DNA of 64,000 nucleotides from JBCDBD01 sp039184335 (GTDB lineage: Bacteria > Bacteroidota > Bacteroidia > Flavobacteriales > Flavobacteriaceae). Below the pieces are notes generated by a model that ran no database searches, was not told where the DNA came from, and worked only from the letters and a program-made list of their open reading frames with translations. The translations under genes and the position numbers were made by a program. This document shows positions 23,853-33,077 of this stretch, one piece after another; position 1 is the stretch's first letter; every line of letters begins with the position of its first letter. The stretch lies in contig JBCDBD010000009.1 in assembly GCA_039184335.1 (NCBI GenBank), forward strand, positions 14,439-78,438, read 5' to 3'.

Positions 23853-25784
23853 ATGCAAATCGCTACAGCACCCCAAAAAAGTTTTGACATCTCTTACAAA
23901 CCCGTTGGACAGTTTGAAGAGACCCGTTTTGAAAAAATACACAATGTTATTTTTCAGAGCTCCAGTCAAGCCTCGATCATAGTCGCCCAAGAAATTGCCA
24001 GGCTCATCAGACAAAAGCAACAACGGGGCTTGTCATGTGTTTTAGGTCTGGCCACGGGCTCATCTCCTATTCGGGTGTATGAAGAACTTGTACGAATGCA
24101 CAAAGAGGAAGGATTAAGCTTTTCAAACGTCATTACTTTTAATCTTGACGAGTACCTGCCCATGGAAAAGGATAACCGCCAGAGCTATTGGCATTTTATG
24201 CACGAGCATTTATTTAGCCATGTGGATATTTCCACAGAGAACATTAACATTCCCGACGGTACATTGGCAGGTGACGACATCATACCGTATTGCTTGAACT
24301 ATGAACAAAAGATAAAAGACGCCGGGGGACTTGATTTTCAATTACTGGGTATTGGAAGAACGGGGCATATCGGGTTTAATGAACCAGGCTCGCATTACAA
24401 CTCTGGCACTCGCGTCATTACGTTGGACCACATTACAAGGGTAGATGCGGCCCCCGCTTTTTTGGGTATCGATAACGTACCTAGACGGGCGATAACCATG
24501 GGAATCTCAACCGTGCATAATGCAAGAAGAATTGTACTTCTGGGGTGGGGGCAAAACAAAGCGGATATTATCAAAAAAACGGTTGAGGGTGAAATTTCAT
24601 CTGAGGTGCCCGCCACCTATCTGCAAAAGCACCACAACTGCACCTTTGTTCTGGATACTGGTGCTGGCAGTAAGTTGACCCGTAACAAAACCCCTTGGTT
24701 GGTCGATGAATCTTGCAAATGGACCGAAACCCTTACTGCAAAGGCTGTGTTATGGCTCAGTATCAACTTGAACAAATCCATTTTAAGCCTAACGGATAAA
24801 GATTATAACGATAATGGAATGTCAGGTTTACTGGCCCAACAAGACTCGTATGACCTGAATATTAAAATGTTCAATCGTTTGCAACATACCATAACCGGAT
24901 GGCCAGGAGGTAAACCCAATGCCGATGACACCAATAGACCTGAAAGGGCCCGGCCAGAAAGGAAAAGGATCATTATTTTTAGTCCGCACCCCGATGATGA
25001 TGTGATTTCAATGGGCGGCACCTTTGATCGGCTTATCAGTCAAGGCCATGAAGTGCATGTCGCTTATCAGACTTCAGGGAATATTGCCGTTACTGGTACC
25101 GAAGCCCTAAAGTTTGCCGAAGTCTTAAACAGGATCAGCCCTTCGGAGAAAACAAACAATCTAATCAACGCCATTGTCACTAAACCTGAAAGTGCAGCAG
25201 ACACCCTTGAGGTACGTAAATTAAAAGGAAGTATCCGCCGAGGAGAATCTTATGCAGCAACTCGGTATCTGGATTTACCGGATGAAAATGTACACTTTCT
25301 GGACCTTCCCTTTTACGAAACGGGCACTGTAAAAAAGAATAACCTCACCCAAGATGACATTGACATCATGGCCAACATCATCAATGAGGTTAAACCCCAT
25401 CAGATCTATGCGGCCGGCGATCTTGCAGACCCCCATGGAACCCATAGTGTTTGTTTGGATGCGGTCTTTGCCGCTCTGGCGATTTTAAAAGACAAGAAAT
25501 ACATGAAAGACTGTTGGGTCTGGTTGTATCGAGGAGCTTGGCATGAGTGGGATATTCACGAAATTGAAATGGCAGTACCCATGAGTCCGGCCCAAGTCAT
25601 AAAAAAACGAAATGCTATATTTTGCCATCAATCCCAAAAAGATGGGGTAATGTTTCAAGGTGACGATACCCGTGAATTCTGGATGCGTGCCGAGGAGCGT
25701 AACAAATACACCGCAGAAAAATATCGCAAACTAGGTTTGGCGGAATATGCAGCAATGGAGGGGTTTGTACGATATCACTTTTAA
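23853..25784 (+). CDS. NagB-like glucosamine-6-phosphate deaminase domain fused to a PIG-L/LmbE deacetylase domain
   Basis: This 643-aa two-domain protein has a NagB-type domain at residues ~25-310: LATGSSP at 66-72, FNLDEY at 96-101 with D99 at the E. coli Asp72 position, and GIGRTGHIGFNEP at 166-178. E. coli has NDGH with catalytic Asp141; here that residue is T170, while H172 and E177 (His143 and Glu148) are kept. The C-terminal PIG-L/LmbE zinc deacetylase domain starts around 370 with SPHPDDD at 377-383 and a later DPHGTHS motif. Fused, it could deacetylate GlcNAc-6-P or a related compound and then deaminate or isomerise it, but the altered catalytic residue makes the first domain's reaction uncertain. 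It heads the operon with nitrilase, AmpG-like permease, GH3, methyltransferase and AnmK. It is often annotated simply as nagB in Bacteroidota. Confidence 0.9.
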   Translation: MQIATAPQKSFDISYKPVGQFEETRFEKIHNVIFQSSSQASIIVAQEIARLIRQKQQRGLSCVLGLATGSSPIRVYEELVRMHKEEGLSFSNVITFNLDEYLPMEKDNRQSYWHFMHEHLFSHVDISTENINIPDGTLAGDDIIPYCLNYEQKIKDAGGLDFQLLGIGRTGHIGFNEPGSHYNSGTRVITLDHITRVDAAPAFLGIDNVPRRAITMGISTVHNARRIVLLGWGQNKADIIKKTVEGEISSEVPATYLQKHHNCTFVLDTGAGSKLTRNKTPWLVDESCKWTETLTAKAVLWLSINLNKSILSLTDKDYNDNGMSGLLAQQDSYDLNIKMFNRLQHTITGWPGGKPNADDTNRPERARPERKRIIIFSPHPDDDVISMGGTFDRLISQGHEVHVAYQTSGNIAVTGTEALKFAEVLNRISPSEKTNNLINAIVTKPESAADTLEVRKLKGSIRRGESYAATRYLDLPDENVHFLDLPFYETGTVKKNNLTQDDIDIMANIINEVKPHQIYAAGDLADPHGTHSVCLDAVFAALAILKDKKYMKDCWVWLYRGAWHEWDIHEIEMAVPMSPAQVIKKRNAIFCHQSQKDGVMFQGDDTREFWMRAEERNKYTAEKYRKLGLAEYAAMEGFVRYHF

Positions 25785-25794
25785 TTCCCTTCCC

Positions 25795-26727
25795 ATGAAA
25801 ATAGCAGTAGCGCAATTTGAACCCAAAGACGGGGATAAGACCTATAACTTATCTGTAATCAAAACTTTGGCCGGGCAAGCCAAACAAGAGGGTGCTGATG
25901 TCATTAGCTTTCACGAAATGTGCATCACCGGGTATACCCATACCAAAGACCTTGAAAAAGAGACCCTTCTAGATTTGGCCGAAATCGTCCCCGATGGGCA
26001 GAGTACCCAAACGTTAATGCAGATTTCTGCTGAATTGGACATCGCAATTTTGGCCGGACTTGTAGAAAAGGATCAGGGCAAAATTTACAACACCTATCTG
26101 TGTGTACATATGAATGAGGTGGTCGCCAAATACCGCAAGTTGCATCCTTTTATCAGCAGGTTCATGTCTGCAGGTGATGAATACGTGGTTTTTGACCTAC
26201 TGGGTTGGAAATGTGGTATCCTCATTTGTTATGACAACAATGTTATTGAAAATGTTCGGGCCACCACATTGCTTGGTGCAGAAATCATATTTGCTCCGCA
26301 TGTTACCGGCTGTACCCCTTCAGCCATGCCGGGAAGGGGCTATGTTGACGATCGACTTTGGCAAAACAGGGAAAATGACCCCGTCTCATTGCGATTGGAG
26401 TTTGATGGCCCCAAAGGACGTCGTTGGTTGTTGCGATGGCTTCCCGCAAGAGCCTATGACAATGGGGTGTATTATGCATTTACCAATCCCATAGGATACG
26501 ACGGGGAGCATCTAAAAAATGGAAACTCGATGATTCTTGATCCCTATGGGGAAATTCTTTCAGAGTGCCGCACCTTTGAGGATGATATTGTGATAGCGAC
26601 AATAACCAAAGAAAAACTAAAACTCTCAGGAGGTCATCGCTACAAAAATGCCAGAAGGCCAGAACTCTATAAAGACATATTGGGCCAACCCAATTCTCCA
26701 CATCTGAAACCGATTTGGATGATATAA
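25795..26727 (+). CDS. Carbon-nitrogen hydrolase (nitrilase superfamily)
   Basis: The 310-aa protein is read from the ATG at 25795, 10 bp after the previous stop. An upstream in-frame start at 25747 lies inside that gene and is rejected. The Glu-Lys-Cys triad is visible: E41 in SFHEMCITGY, K115 in YRKLHP, and C145 in GILICYDNN. Members hydrolyse amides or carbamoyl groups in the cytoplasm; the substrate cannot be read from the sequence. Its place between the NagB-like fusion and an AmpG-like permease suggests an amide from cell-wall breakdown or an amino-sugar derivative, which is inference. Confidence 0.85.
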   Translation: MKIAVAQFEPKDGDKTYNLSVIKTLAGQAKQEGADVISFHEMCITGYTHTKDLEKETLLDLAEIVPDGQSTQTLMQISAELDIAILAGLVEKDQGKIYNTYLCVHMNEVVAKYRKLHPFISRFMSAGDEYVVFDLLGWKCGILICYDNNVIENVRATTLLGAEIIFAPHVTGCTPSAMPGRGYVDDRLWQNRENDPVSLRLEFDGPKGRRWLLRWLPARAYDNGVYYAFTNPIGYDGEHLKNGNSMILDPYGEILSECRTFEDDIVIATITKEKLKLSGGHRYKNARRPELYKDILGQPNSPHLKPIWMI

Positions 26728-26809
26728 ATAAGTGCTCTGATGGCCTATTGACCATCTTGAACGTTTCGTTTTCTACTTTTAAAACTATTTTAGCATGAAA
26801 TAACCTGAC

Positions 26810-28081
26810 ATGGTCCAAAAAGACAAAGGAGCATGGGCTTGGGTGCCCATACTATACTTTACACAAGGATTGCCCTATGTTATCGTGGTAACGGTATCGG
26901 TCATCATGTACAAGCGATTGGGTATCAGTAACGCCGATATCGGCCTGTATACCAGTTGGCTCTACCTGCCTTGGGTATTAAAACCATTGTGGAGCCCGTT
27001 TGTGGATTTAAAAAGCACCAAACGAAGTTGGTTTTTGGCCACACAATTGGTCATTGCCATCACCCTTTTAGGGGTGGGGCTCACCTTACCCACCAATATC
27101 TTTTTTGTGACCACATTGGCCTGTTTTTGGATGGCAGCCTTTGCGTCCGCCACCAATGATATTGCGTCTGACGGGTACTATATGATTGGACTCTCTGAGA
27201 AAAGACAATCCTTTTTTGTCGGAATACGGAGTACCTTTTACAGATTGGCCATGGTTACTGGCGAAGGGCTTATTGTAATTTTGGCCGGTTTTTTGGAAAA
27301 CCATTACGGCGATAATACCAAAGCTTGGAGCATGACCATGACGGCAACGGCATTCTTGATGTTGGCCCTTACCGTATCGAACTTTTTTGCTACCCCTAAA
27401 TATGAAAGTTCCAGCGATATCGTACTTGAAAAACCCAAAGGTTTTTTTGAGGTCTTTGTCTCATTTTTTAAGAAGCCAAACATCATAATTGCCTTAGCCT
27501 TTATCTTAACATATCGACTGGGGGAATCCCAACTGGTAAAGATGGCCGCACCCTTTCTATTAGATCCCTTGGAAAATGGGGGGCTGGGCTATTCCACTGA
27601 AAAATTGGGCACTATTTTCGGGACGGTAGGGGTCATCATGCTATCTATTGGAGGAATTCTGGGAGGGATTCTTATTTCAAAGGACGGGCTTAAAAAATGG
27701 ATGTTTCCTATGATTTTATCGCTCAATGTGCCCAACATTTTATATGCCCTTTTGGCTTGGACACAAGCGACCAGCACATGGGCTGTAACAACAACCGTTG
27801 TATTTGAAAAGTTTGGTTATGGGTTTGGGTTCGCTGCATTTTTAATGTACCTTATCTACATTGCCGAAGGAAAATCAAAGACTTCGCACTATGCCATTGC
27901 CACAGGATTTATGGCCTTGGGCATGATGCTGCCGGGTATGCTCAGCGGATTCATGCAAGAATGGTTGGGCTATAGTGGATTTTTTATTTGGGTGGTCATT
28001 GCCGCACTACCTGCCCTATTTTTACTCCCCTTCTTGAAGTACCCTGCAGATTATGGTAAAAAAGGAGGTGCCGATGTTTGA
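26810..28081 (+). CDS. AmpG-like MFS transporter (probable muropeptide or anhydro-sugar importer)
   Basis: This 423-aa polytopic protein of the major facilitator superfamily has about 12 hydrophobic segments. The N-terminus (WVPILYFTQGLPYVIVV, DIGLYTSWLYLPWVLKPLW, SATNDIASDGYYM) is typical of AmpG permeases, which import GlcNAc-anhydroMurNAc muropeptides through the inner membrane. Genes for a NagZ-like GH3 and AnmK follow directly, which supports cell-wall recycling. Its 3' end overlaps the GH3 start by 8 nt; the last codons (KKGGADV) contain AAAGGAGGTG, which doubles as a strong ribosome-binding site for the next gene. A different substrate such as a glucosamine oligomer remains possible. 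Confidence 0.85.
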   Translation: MVQKDKGAWAWVPILYFTQGLPYVIVVTVSVIMYKRLGISNADIGLYTSWLYLPWVLKPLWSPFVDLKSTKRSWFLATQLVIAITLLGVGLTLPTNIFFVTTLACFWMAAFASATNDIASDGYYMIGLSEKRQSFFVGIRSTFYRLAMVTGEGLIVILAGFLENHYGDNTKAWSMTMTATAFLMLALTVSNFFATPKYESSSDIVLEKPKGFFEVFVSFFKKPNIIIALAFILTYRLGESQLVKMAAPFLLDPLENGGLGYSTEKLGTIFGTVGVIMLSIGGILGGILISKDGLKKWMFPMILSLNVPNILYALLAWTQATSTWAVTTTVVFEKFGYGFGFAAFLMYLIYIAEGKSKTSHYAIATGFMALGMMLPGMLSGFMQEWLGYSGFFIWVVIAALPALFLLPFLKYPADYGKKGGADV

Positions 28082-29606
28082 ACTTCCTTCTACCAAAACT
28101 CTACGTATAAAGCAAAAGATAGGGCAATTGTTTATGCCCGCGGCTTTTATCAATGACAATGAAGAGGAAATCCAAAAAATGGAACAGCTCATCAACGACC
28201 ATCATATTGGCAGTATTTGTTTTTTTCATAGTCGGGCCAGTGCTGCCACCAATTTCGAGGGTAAAAAAGAAGTAGTCCATAATGAAAACAGTTACGAACG
28301 CCTTCGGTATCTCATTGAACGCTATCAAAAAGCAGCAACCGTTCCCTTATTGATTGCCATTGATGCAGAATGGGGTCTCGCCATGCGTATTGAAAACACC
28401 CCACAATACCCCTACGCCATTACCTTGGGGGCCATGCAGCATCAAGAAGATTTGGTATTCCAAGTAGGCAGAGGCATTGCACAAGATTGTCGAAAAGCGG
28501 GAATTCACTGGAACCTTTCCCCTGTAGTTGACATTAACCTAGATCCGGATAATCCGGTGATAGGATACCGTTCTTTTGGTGATGACAGAAATCGGGTAAC
28601 GCAGTATGCCAAGGCGTATCTTCATGGAATGCGATCAGAAGGAATTCTAAATTCCATCAAGCACTTTCCTGGTCATGGCGACACGGCTACCGATTCCCAT
28701 TTAGGCCTACCCCTTATTGATAAAACCAAATCCCACCTTTTGGAAAATGAGCTATATCCCTTTGTCCAATTAATGGATGACACCTTAGATGCGGTTATGG
28801 TGGGTCATTTGGCTGTTCCTGCGCTATCCAATGGCAAAAAGATATCCTCATCTGTTTCGAAGGAAGTTATGACCGGTTTTTTACGGGACGAATTGGATTG
28901 GAATGGTGTCATCATCTCTGATGCCCTGAACATGCATGCGGTTTCAAAAGATTTTCCAGATAAAGGTGGTGTGGAATATGCTGCTTTTGAGGCTGGCAAT
29001 GATATACTCTGTTTTGCGGACAATGTAGCGGAGGGCCTTCAAACGATTTCGGAAAACTGTAGCACAACAAGAATCGAAGAAAGTTTCCATCGGTTTTGGA
29101 AACTTAAGGAAAAAGCACTGAACAATACTACTTTGGTATCGGAGAAAATTCCCTTTGAAAATCTTATGGAACAATTGGCAGAGACATCGTTAACGTTCTT
29201 GAAAGGAGATAGCCCCGAACTTCATATTTTTCGCAGACAAGGTTTTGATTTTGTTCCGTTTGGAAAAACAGATGGCCTTTTTTATGACCAATTCAATGCC
29301 CACAAAAGCAATAATGGCAACGTACTTGTAAGTATCGTTCCACGCCAAGTAAAACCAAAAAACCGCTTTGGCTTTACAGAGGAAGAGCTGCAAAAAATAT
29401 GCGAACTATTGGAAACCAAGGAAGTTGCAATCTATCTCTTTGGCAATCCCTTTGTATTGAATTTAATGCCGTGGCAAAAAGCGGGAACAGTTGTCGTAGT
29501 CTATCAAGATTTTGCCATTTTTCAACAGCACGCCATCAACCATTTCAAAGGCAGGGTTGAAGCAAAAGGAAAATTACCGGTCACCTTAAAAAATATCCTT
29601 TCATGA
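28074..29606 (+). CDS. Glycoside hydrolase family 3, NagZ-like beta-N-acetylglucosaminidase
   Basis: This 510-aa GH3 enzyme would cut beta-1,4-linked GlcNAc from GlcNAc-anhydroMurNAc or related chains. The NagZ loop KHFPGHGDTATDSH is at residues 196-209, with the Asp-His dyad D207/H209. IDAEWG lies at 96-101 and the probable nucleophile is D283 in ISDALNMHAV. No signal peptide is seen, so it acts in the cytoplasm, matching an upstream AmpG-like importer. The ATG at 28074 is chosen over 28053 because AGGAGG lies a few bases upstream; this is one of few clear Shine-Dalgarno sites in the window. Residues beyond about 350 form an extra C-terminal domain, as in longer GH3 proteins. It overlaps the methyltransferase start by 4 nt. 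Confidence 0.9.
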   Translation: MFELPSTKTLRIKQKIGQLFMPAAFINDNEEEIQKMEQLINDHHIGSICFFHSRASAATNFEGKKEVVHNENSYERLRYLIERYQKAATVPLLIAIDAEWGLAMRIENTPQYPYAITLGAMQHQEDLVFQVGRGIAQDCRKAGIHWNLSPVVDINLDPDNPVIGYRSFGDDRNRVTQYAKAYLHGMRSEGILNSIKHFPGHGDTATDSHLGLPLIDKTKSHLLENELYPFVQLMDDTLDAVMVGHLAVPALSNGKKISSSVSKEVMTGFLRDELDWNGVIISDALNMHAVSKDFPDKGGVEYAAFEAGNDILCFADNVAEGLQTISENCSTTRIEESFHRFWKLKEKALNNTTLVSEKIPFENLMEQLAETSLTFLKGDSPELHIFRRQGFDFVPFGKTDGLFYDQFNAHKSNNGNVLVSIVPRQVKPKNRFGFTEEELQKICELLETKEVAIYLFGNPFVLNLMPWQKAGTVVVVYQDFAIFQQHAINHFKGRVEAKGKLPVTLKNILS

Positions 29607-30274
29607 ACGACGATATCTTAAATTCATGGAAGAAAAATGCCAAAGCATGGAATACTGTCATAGAGGAACAAAACATTCCTTCAAGAAAATATACAAATAA
29701 GGCCATTTTAGAAGCGATTAAATCGTTTGGGCTCAAAAAGGTGGCCGATCTCGGTTGTGGCGAAGGATGGCTTTGCCGGAAAATGACCAAAAATCAAATT
29801 GAAGCCACAGGGTTTGATGCGACATCTGCATTGATTGAAATGGCAAAGACCAAGGGAAACGAAAGGTACCATCTATTGCGATTTGATCAGATTGTAGCCG
29901 GTCAACGTTTACCCAATGCCCCTTTTAACGGTGCCGTCTTCAACTTCTCTATTTATCAAAAAGATCATCTGGATCTACTTTTTCAAGAAATATTGAATGC
30001 ACTTGATGGCAGAGGAATTGTACTTATACAGACCCTTCACCCCTTTTATTTGATGGAGAACGGATTCGGATATCGTTCGCAATGGCTTCAAGATTCCTGG
30101 AAGGGCCTTCCCGGTAACTTTGAAGATGGGCATTCTTGGTATGCACGTACCATGGAAGATTGGATTGCATTGATTTCCAAAATCCCCCAAACGTCATTTG
30201 AGGTACAAGAGATAATCAATGCTGAAGAAAAACCCCTTTCACTACTTATCATCATAAAGAAGAAATATGGATAA
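29603..30274 (+). CDS. Class I SAM-dependent methyltransferase
   Basis: This 223-aa protein has a Rossmann-type SAM site: VADLGCGEGWLCRKM with motif I at residues 49-56, then ATGFDATSALIEMA. It has ATGA overlap with the GH3 gene upstream and an 8-nt overlap with anmK downstream, so it is translated as part of the recycling operon. The methyl acceptor is unknown. No described peptidoglycan-recycling pathway that I know of needs a methyltransferase, so its presence here is unexplained. Confidence 0.8.
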   Translation: MNDDILNSWKKNAKAWNTVIEEQNIPSRKYTNKAILEAIKSFGLKKVADLGCGEGWLCRKMTKNQIEATGFDATSALIEMAKTKGNERYHLLRFDQIVAGQRLPNAPFNGAVFNFSIYQKDHLDLLFQEILNALDGRGIVLIQTLHPFYLMENGFGYRSQWLQDSWKGLPGNFEDGHSWYARTMEDWIALISKIPQTSFEVQEIINAEEKPLSLLIIIKKKYG

Positions 30275-31346
30275 CTACAAAGTTTTGGGATTAATGTCGG
30301 GAACTTCACTGGACGGCCTAGACTTGGCCTATTGTCATTTTTGGAGAAAAACAACTACATGGGACTTCGAAATTCAGCTATGCGAAGCAATTTCTTATGA
30401 TAAAAGCCTTTTTGATCAATTGAAAAACGCCATTCATTTATCTGAAAAAGCGCATTTAAAGCTACACCATGTCTATGGAAATTGGCTGGGGCAACAGGCC
30501 AGGGACTTTATTGAAAAACACCAACTGAATGTAGATTTTATTGCCAGTCATGGGCACACCTCCCACCACCGCCCTGAGGAGGGAATTACCTTTCAATTAG
30601 GCTACGGACAGGAACTTGCCAAGGCTTCAGGAGCAAGAGTCATCTGTGATTTCAGAACCCTTGATGTCAGCTTAGGAGGACAGGGTGCGCCATTGGTGCC
30701 TATTGGAGACCATTTACTGCTATCAGAATACCAGTTTTGTTTGAACCTAGGTGGCATTAGCAATATCTCGTTTCAAAAAAACGGGAAACGTGTTGCTTAC
30801 GATATCGGCATGGCCAATATGCCATTGAATTACCTTACTGAAAAAATCAATCTGAAATACGATAAGGGCGGGACATTGGCGCGCTCTGGAACGTTGGTGC
30901 CGAAACTTTTAGAAAATCTAAATTCTTTGAAGTATTATGAAGTCCCCTATCCAAAATCTACGGGTTACGAATGGTTCTCGTCTGAGGTGAAACCGCTTTT
31001 GAAAAAGACAAAAGCTGAAATAAAAGACCTCCTTCATACGGTAATCCACCATAATTGTGAGCAAATTGCAAGGACCGTTAAAAATGAGAAATTGGAGGGT
31101 AAAAGTCGGGTTTTGGTCACAGGGGGCGGAGCCTTGAACAACTTCTTTGTAGCAACCCTTGAAGAGAAATTAGGCGAGACATGTGAAGTGGTCATTCCGC
31201 CAAAAAAATTCATTGAATACAAGGAAGCCATGGTCTTTGCCTTTATGGGTGTTCTCAAACATCTCGGGGAAATCAATGTGTACGCTTCAGTCACTGGGGC
31301 CAAACAAGATTCCTGCAGTGGGAAAATTTTTGAACCTGAAATCTAA
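30267..31346 (+). CDS. anmK: Anhydro-N-acetylmuramic acid kinase
   Basis: AnmK opens the 1,6-anhydro ring of anhydroMurNAc and phosphorylates it to MurNAc-6-phosphate, the substrate of MurQ encoded in the adjacent divergent unit. The 359-aa protein has the diagnostic N-terminus GLMSGTSLDG (residues 8-17), VICDFRTLDVSLGGQGAPLVP and the GGISNISF and VTGGGALN nucleotide-binding segments. It is the last gene of the operon and converges on an exporter gene with 7 bp between stops. Confidence 0.95.
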   Translation: MDNYKVLGLMSGTSLDGLDLAYCHFWRKTTTWDFEIQLCEAISYDKSLFDQLKNAIHLSEKAHLKLHHVYGNWLGQQARDFIEKHQLNVDFIASHGHTSHHRPEEGITFQLGYGQELAKASGARVICDFRTLDVSLGGQGAPLVPIGDHLLLSEYQFCLNLGGISNISFQKNGKRVAYDIGMANMPLNYLTEKINLKYDKGGTLARSGTLVPKLLENLNSLKYYEVPYPKSTGYEWFSSEVKPLLKKTKAEIKDLLHTVIHHNCEQIARTVKNEKLEGKSRVLVTGGGALNNFFVATLEEKLGETCEVVIPPKKFIEYKEAMVFAFMGVLKHLGEINVYASVTGAKQDSCSGKIFEPEI

Positions 31347-31353
31347 AGCTTGG

Positions 31354-32565
31354 TCATGATCTTGCCAAGGTCTTTCGTCGTTGTTGGGATAGCAACATAA
31401 TGCCAACAGAAAGAAACCCGCAAATGGCCAACCCAATAAACAAGGGGAGTGCCGTATCTTCTAAATACAAACCTATCCAAGAAGCGATGGGCACTGAAAT
31501 CATAGTGGATATAAATCCATTAATGGCAGCTCCAATTCCGGCAATATGCCCAATGGGTTCCATGGCGATGGAACGAAAATTGCCCCACATAAAGCCCAAG
31601 CAGAAAAATTGAAAGAACAAGAACGTGACCAAAACGCCCACACTTGGGTTGCCCGTATTCAAAAACAACACGACATAGGCCAAAGCTATAGAGCTAAATC
31701 CGACAGTTGCCGCCATAGCCAACTTTCGCATACCAAAACGCACCACCATGGTTCCGTTGGTAAAGGTAGAAGTACCAATGGAAATGGCCAGCGCAGCAAA
31801 TAAATAAGGAAACGCATCCCGGAGACCGTATTGGTCTTCAAAAATGTGTTGGGCCGAACTCAAGTACACCAAAAATGAACCGGTGATCAATCCTGATATG
31901 AATGTGAATGCCACTGTTTCTGAGTATCGAAACATTTCTATGGACCCATCAATAAAACTCTTGAAGGAAAATTTGATTTTGTACGTTGGACGCAATGTTT
32001 CCGGTTGTCTTTTCCAAAACCAAACCCACAGCATGCCTGCCAAGAAAAGATGTACATAGAAAATGGTTTGCCAATTAAAGTTGTCCACAATCACCTTACC
32101 AATAGCTGGGGCAACCACGGGAACCAAAATAAAAAAAGCGGTCACAAACGACATCACCCTAGCCATATAATCTCCTTTGTACAAATCGCGAATAATGGAA
32201 ATGGCAATGGTTCGGTGTGAAGAAAGTCCGATACCCTGTAAAATGCGGCCGATGACCATGACTTCGAGATTGGGCGCCAACAAACAAATAGCACTTGCAA
32301 TGCCAAAGACCACGAACCCAGCGTAAACCATGGGTTTTCTTCCATATTGGTCAGAAAGCGGGCCAAAGAACAATTGTCCCAAGCCCAATCCTAAAAAAAT
32401 CATGGTCACAAAGAGCTGATGTGCTGCAGGGTCATGGCTGTTTATGGTCTCCCCAATATTGGGTATGGCCGGTAATAATGTATCAATGGCCAATGCCACA
32501 ATGGACATCAGTGATGCCATCAAGGCAATAAACTCAAAATGGGGTTGTTCTTGCGTATTTTGCAT
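31354..32565 (-). CDS. Bcr/CflA-family multidrug efflux MFS transporter
   Basis: This 403-aa inner-membrane protein has about 12 transmembrane segments. It shows the family features AIDTLLPAIPNIGE, the MFS loop GPLSDQYGRKPMVYAG between helices 2 and 3, and GRILQGIG in helix 4. Bcr/CflA exporters use proton antiport to remove drugs or small metabolites. The gene is monocistronic and separated from the GIY-YIG element by about 80 bp. A TACTTTTG promoter box ends only 4 bp before its ATG, so the mRNA may be nearly leaderless. Confidence 0.85.
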   Translation of the reverse strand: MQNTQEQPHFEFIALMASLMSIVALAIDTLLPAIPNIGETINSHDPAAHQLFVTMIFLGLGLGQLFFGPLSDQYGRKPMVYAGFVVFGIASAICLLAPNLEVMVIGRILQGIGLSSHRTIAISIIRDLYKGDYMARVMSFVTAFFILVPVVAPAIGKVIVDNFNWQTIFYVHLFLAGMLWVWFWKRQPETLRPTYKIKFSFKSFIDGSIEMFRYSETVAFTFISGLITGSFLVYLSSAQHIFEDQYGLRDAFPYLFAALAISIGTSTFTNGTMVVRFGMRKLAMAATVGFSSIALAYVVLFLNTGNPSVGVLVTFLFFQFFCLGFMWGNFRSIAMEPIGHIAGIGAAINGFISTMISVPIASWIGLYLEDTALPLFIGLAICGFLSVGIMLLSQQRRKTLARS

Positions 32566-32569
32566 TCAG

Positions 32570-32577
32570 CAAAAGTA
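32570..32577 (-). promoter_or_regulatory. Promoter -7 box for the Bcr/CflA-type transporter
   Basis: TACTTTTG (minus strand) fits TAnnTTTG and lies 4 bp upstream of the ATG at 32565. If used, transcription would start at or just after the start codon region. Confidence 0.5.
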
Positions 32578-32645
32578 CCACTACCCTTTGTACTGTTGGT
32601 ATTTTTGGTGTGATAGTTTTGTTAACTTGGCGAATTCATCAGAGA

Positions 32646-32675
32646 TGTCAGGTCGAGCGCAGTCGATACCTATTT
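32646..32675 (+). repeat. Left inverted repeat of the GIY-YIG element
   Basis: A 30-bp repeat whose core TCGAGCGCAGTCGA (32653-32666) is itself an imperfect palindrome. The first 21 bases are identical to the right-end repeat read on the other strand. Confidence 0.75.
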
Positions 32676-32693
32676 ATACCCCATATTTCAACA

Positions 32694-33005
32694 ATGAAAT
32701 TCTACGATGTTTACATCCTTCTTTGCTCCGATAATCTGACTTATACGGGGATGACGGACAACATATCTCGAAGGCTCAGTGAACATCAGGATGAAAGGAA
32801 CCCCAATTCTTTCACTTTTAAGAGAAGATCCGTTAAACTAATCTTTCAACAGGAATTCAATGATGTATTACAAGCCATTTATTTTGAAAAGAAAATCAAA
32901 AAGTGGAGTGCGAAAAAGAAGTTAGCCTTAGCCAATGGCGATTTTGATTTGTTGCAAATATTAGCTGAATGTCGGAATGCCACGCATCACAAATACAACC
33001 CTTAG
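32694..33005 (+). CDS. GIY-YIG nuclease family protein
   Basis: This 103-aa single-domain protein is read from the ATG at 32694; the frame is open further upstream but through the inverted repeat. GIY-YIG motifs are visible: DVYIL at residues 5-9, TYTGMT at 16-21, R26 in NISRRLSEH, and E65 followed by KKIKKWS, the standard layout of small UvrC-N/YhbQ-like nucleases. It would cut DNA with a metal ion. It stands alone between inverted repeats. The chromosomal role of this small family is unknown; a part in repeat mobility or recombination is a guess from its context. Confidence 0.85.
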   Translation: MKFYDVYILLCSDNLTYTGMTDNISRRLSEHQDERNPNSFTFKRRSVKLIFQQEFNDVLQAIYFEKKIKKWSAKKKLALANGDFDLLQILAECRNATHHKYNP

Positions 33006-33024
33006 AATATACCAAAACCCAAAC

Positions 33025-33047
33025 TGTCCTATCGAGCGCAGTCGAGA
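33025..33047 (+). repeat. Internal copy of the GIY-YIG-associated palindrome
   Basis: Shares the 14-bp core TCGAGCGCAGTCGA (33032-33045) with the end repeats, and is inverted relative to the copy at 33078-33107, so the pair could form a hairpin behind the gene. TGCAGTTT (33048-33055) and AAACTGCA (33107-33114) extend the pairing. The hairpin could also act as a transcription terminator. Confidence 0.7.
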
Positions 33048-33077
33048 TGCAGTTTGAGTTTCCAAGCCTTTGGATGT

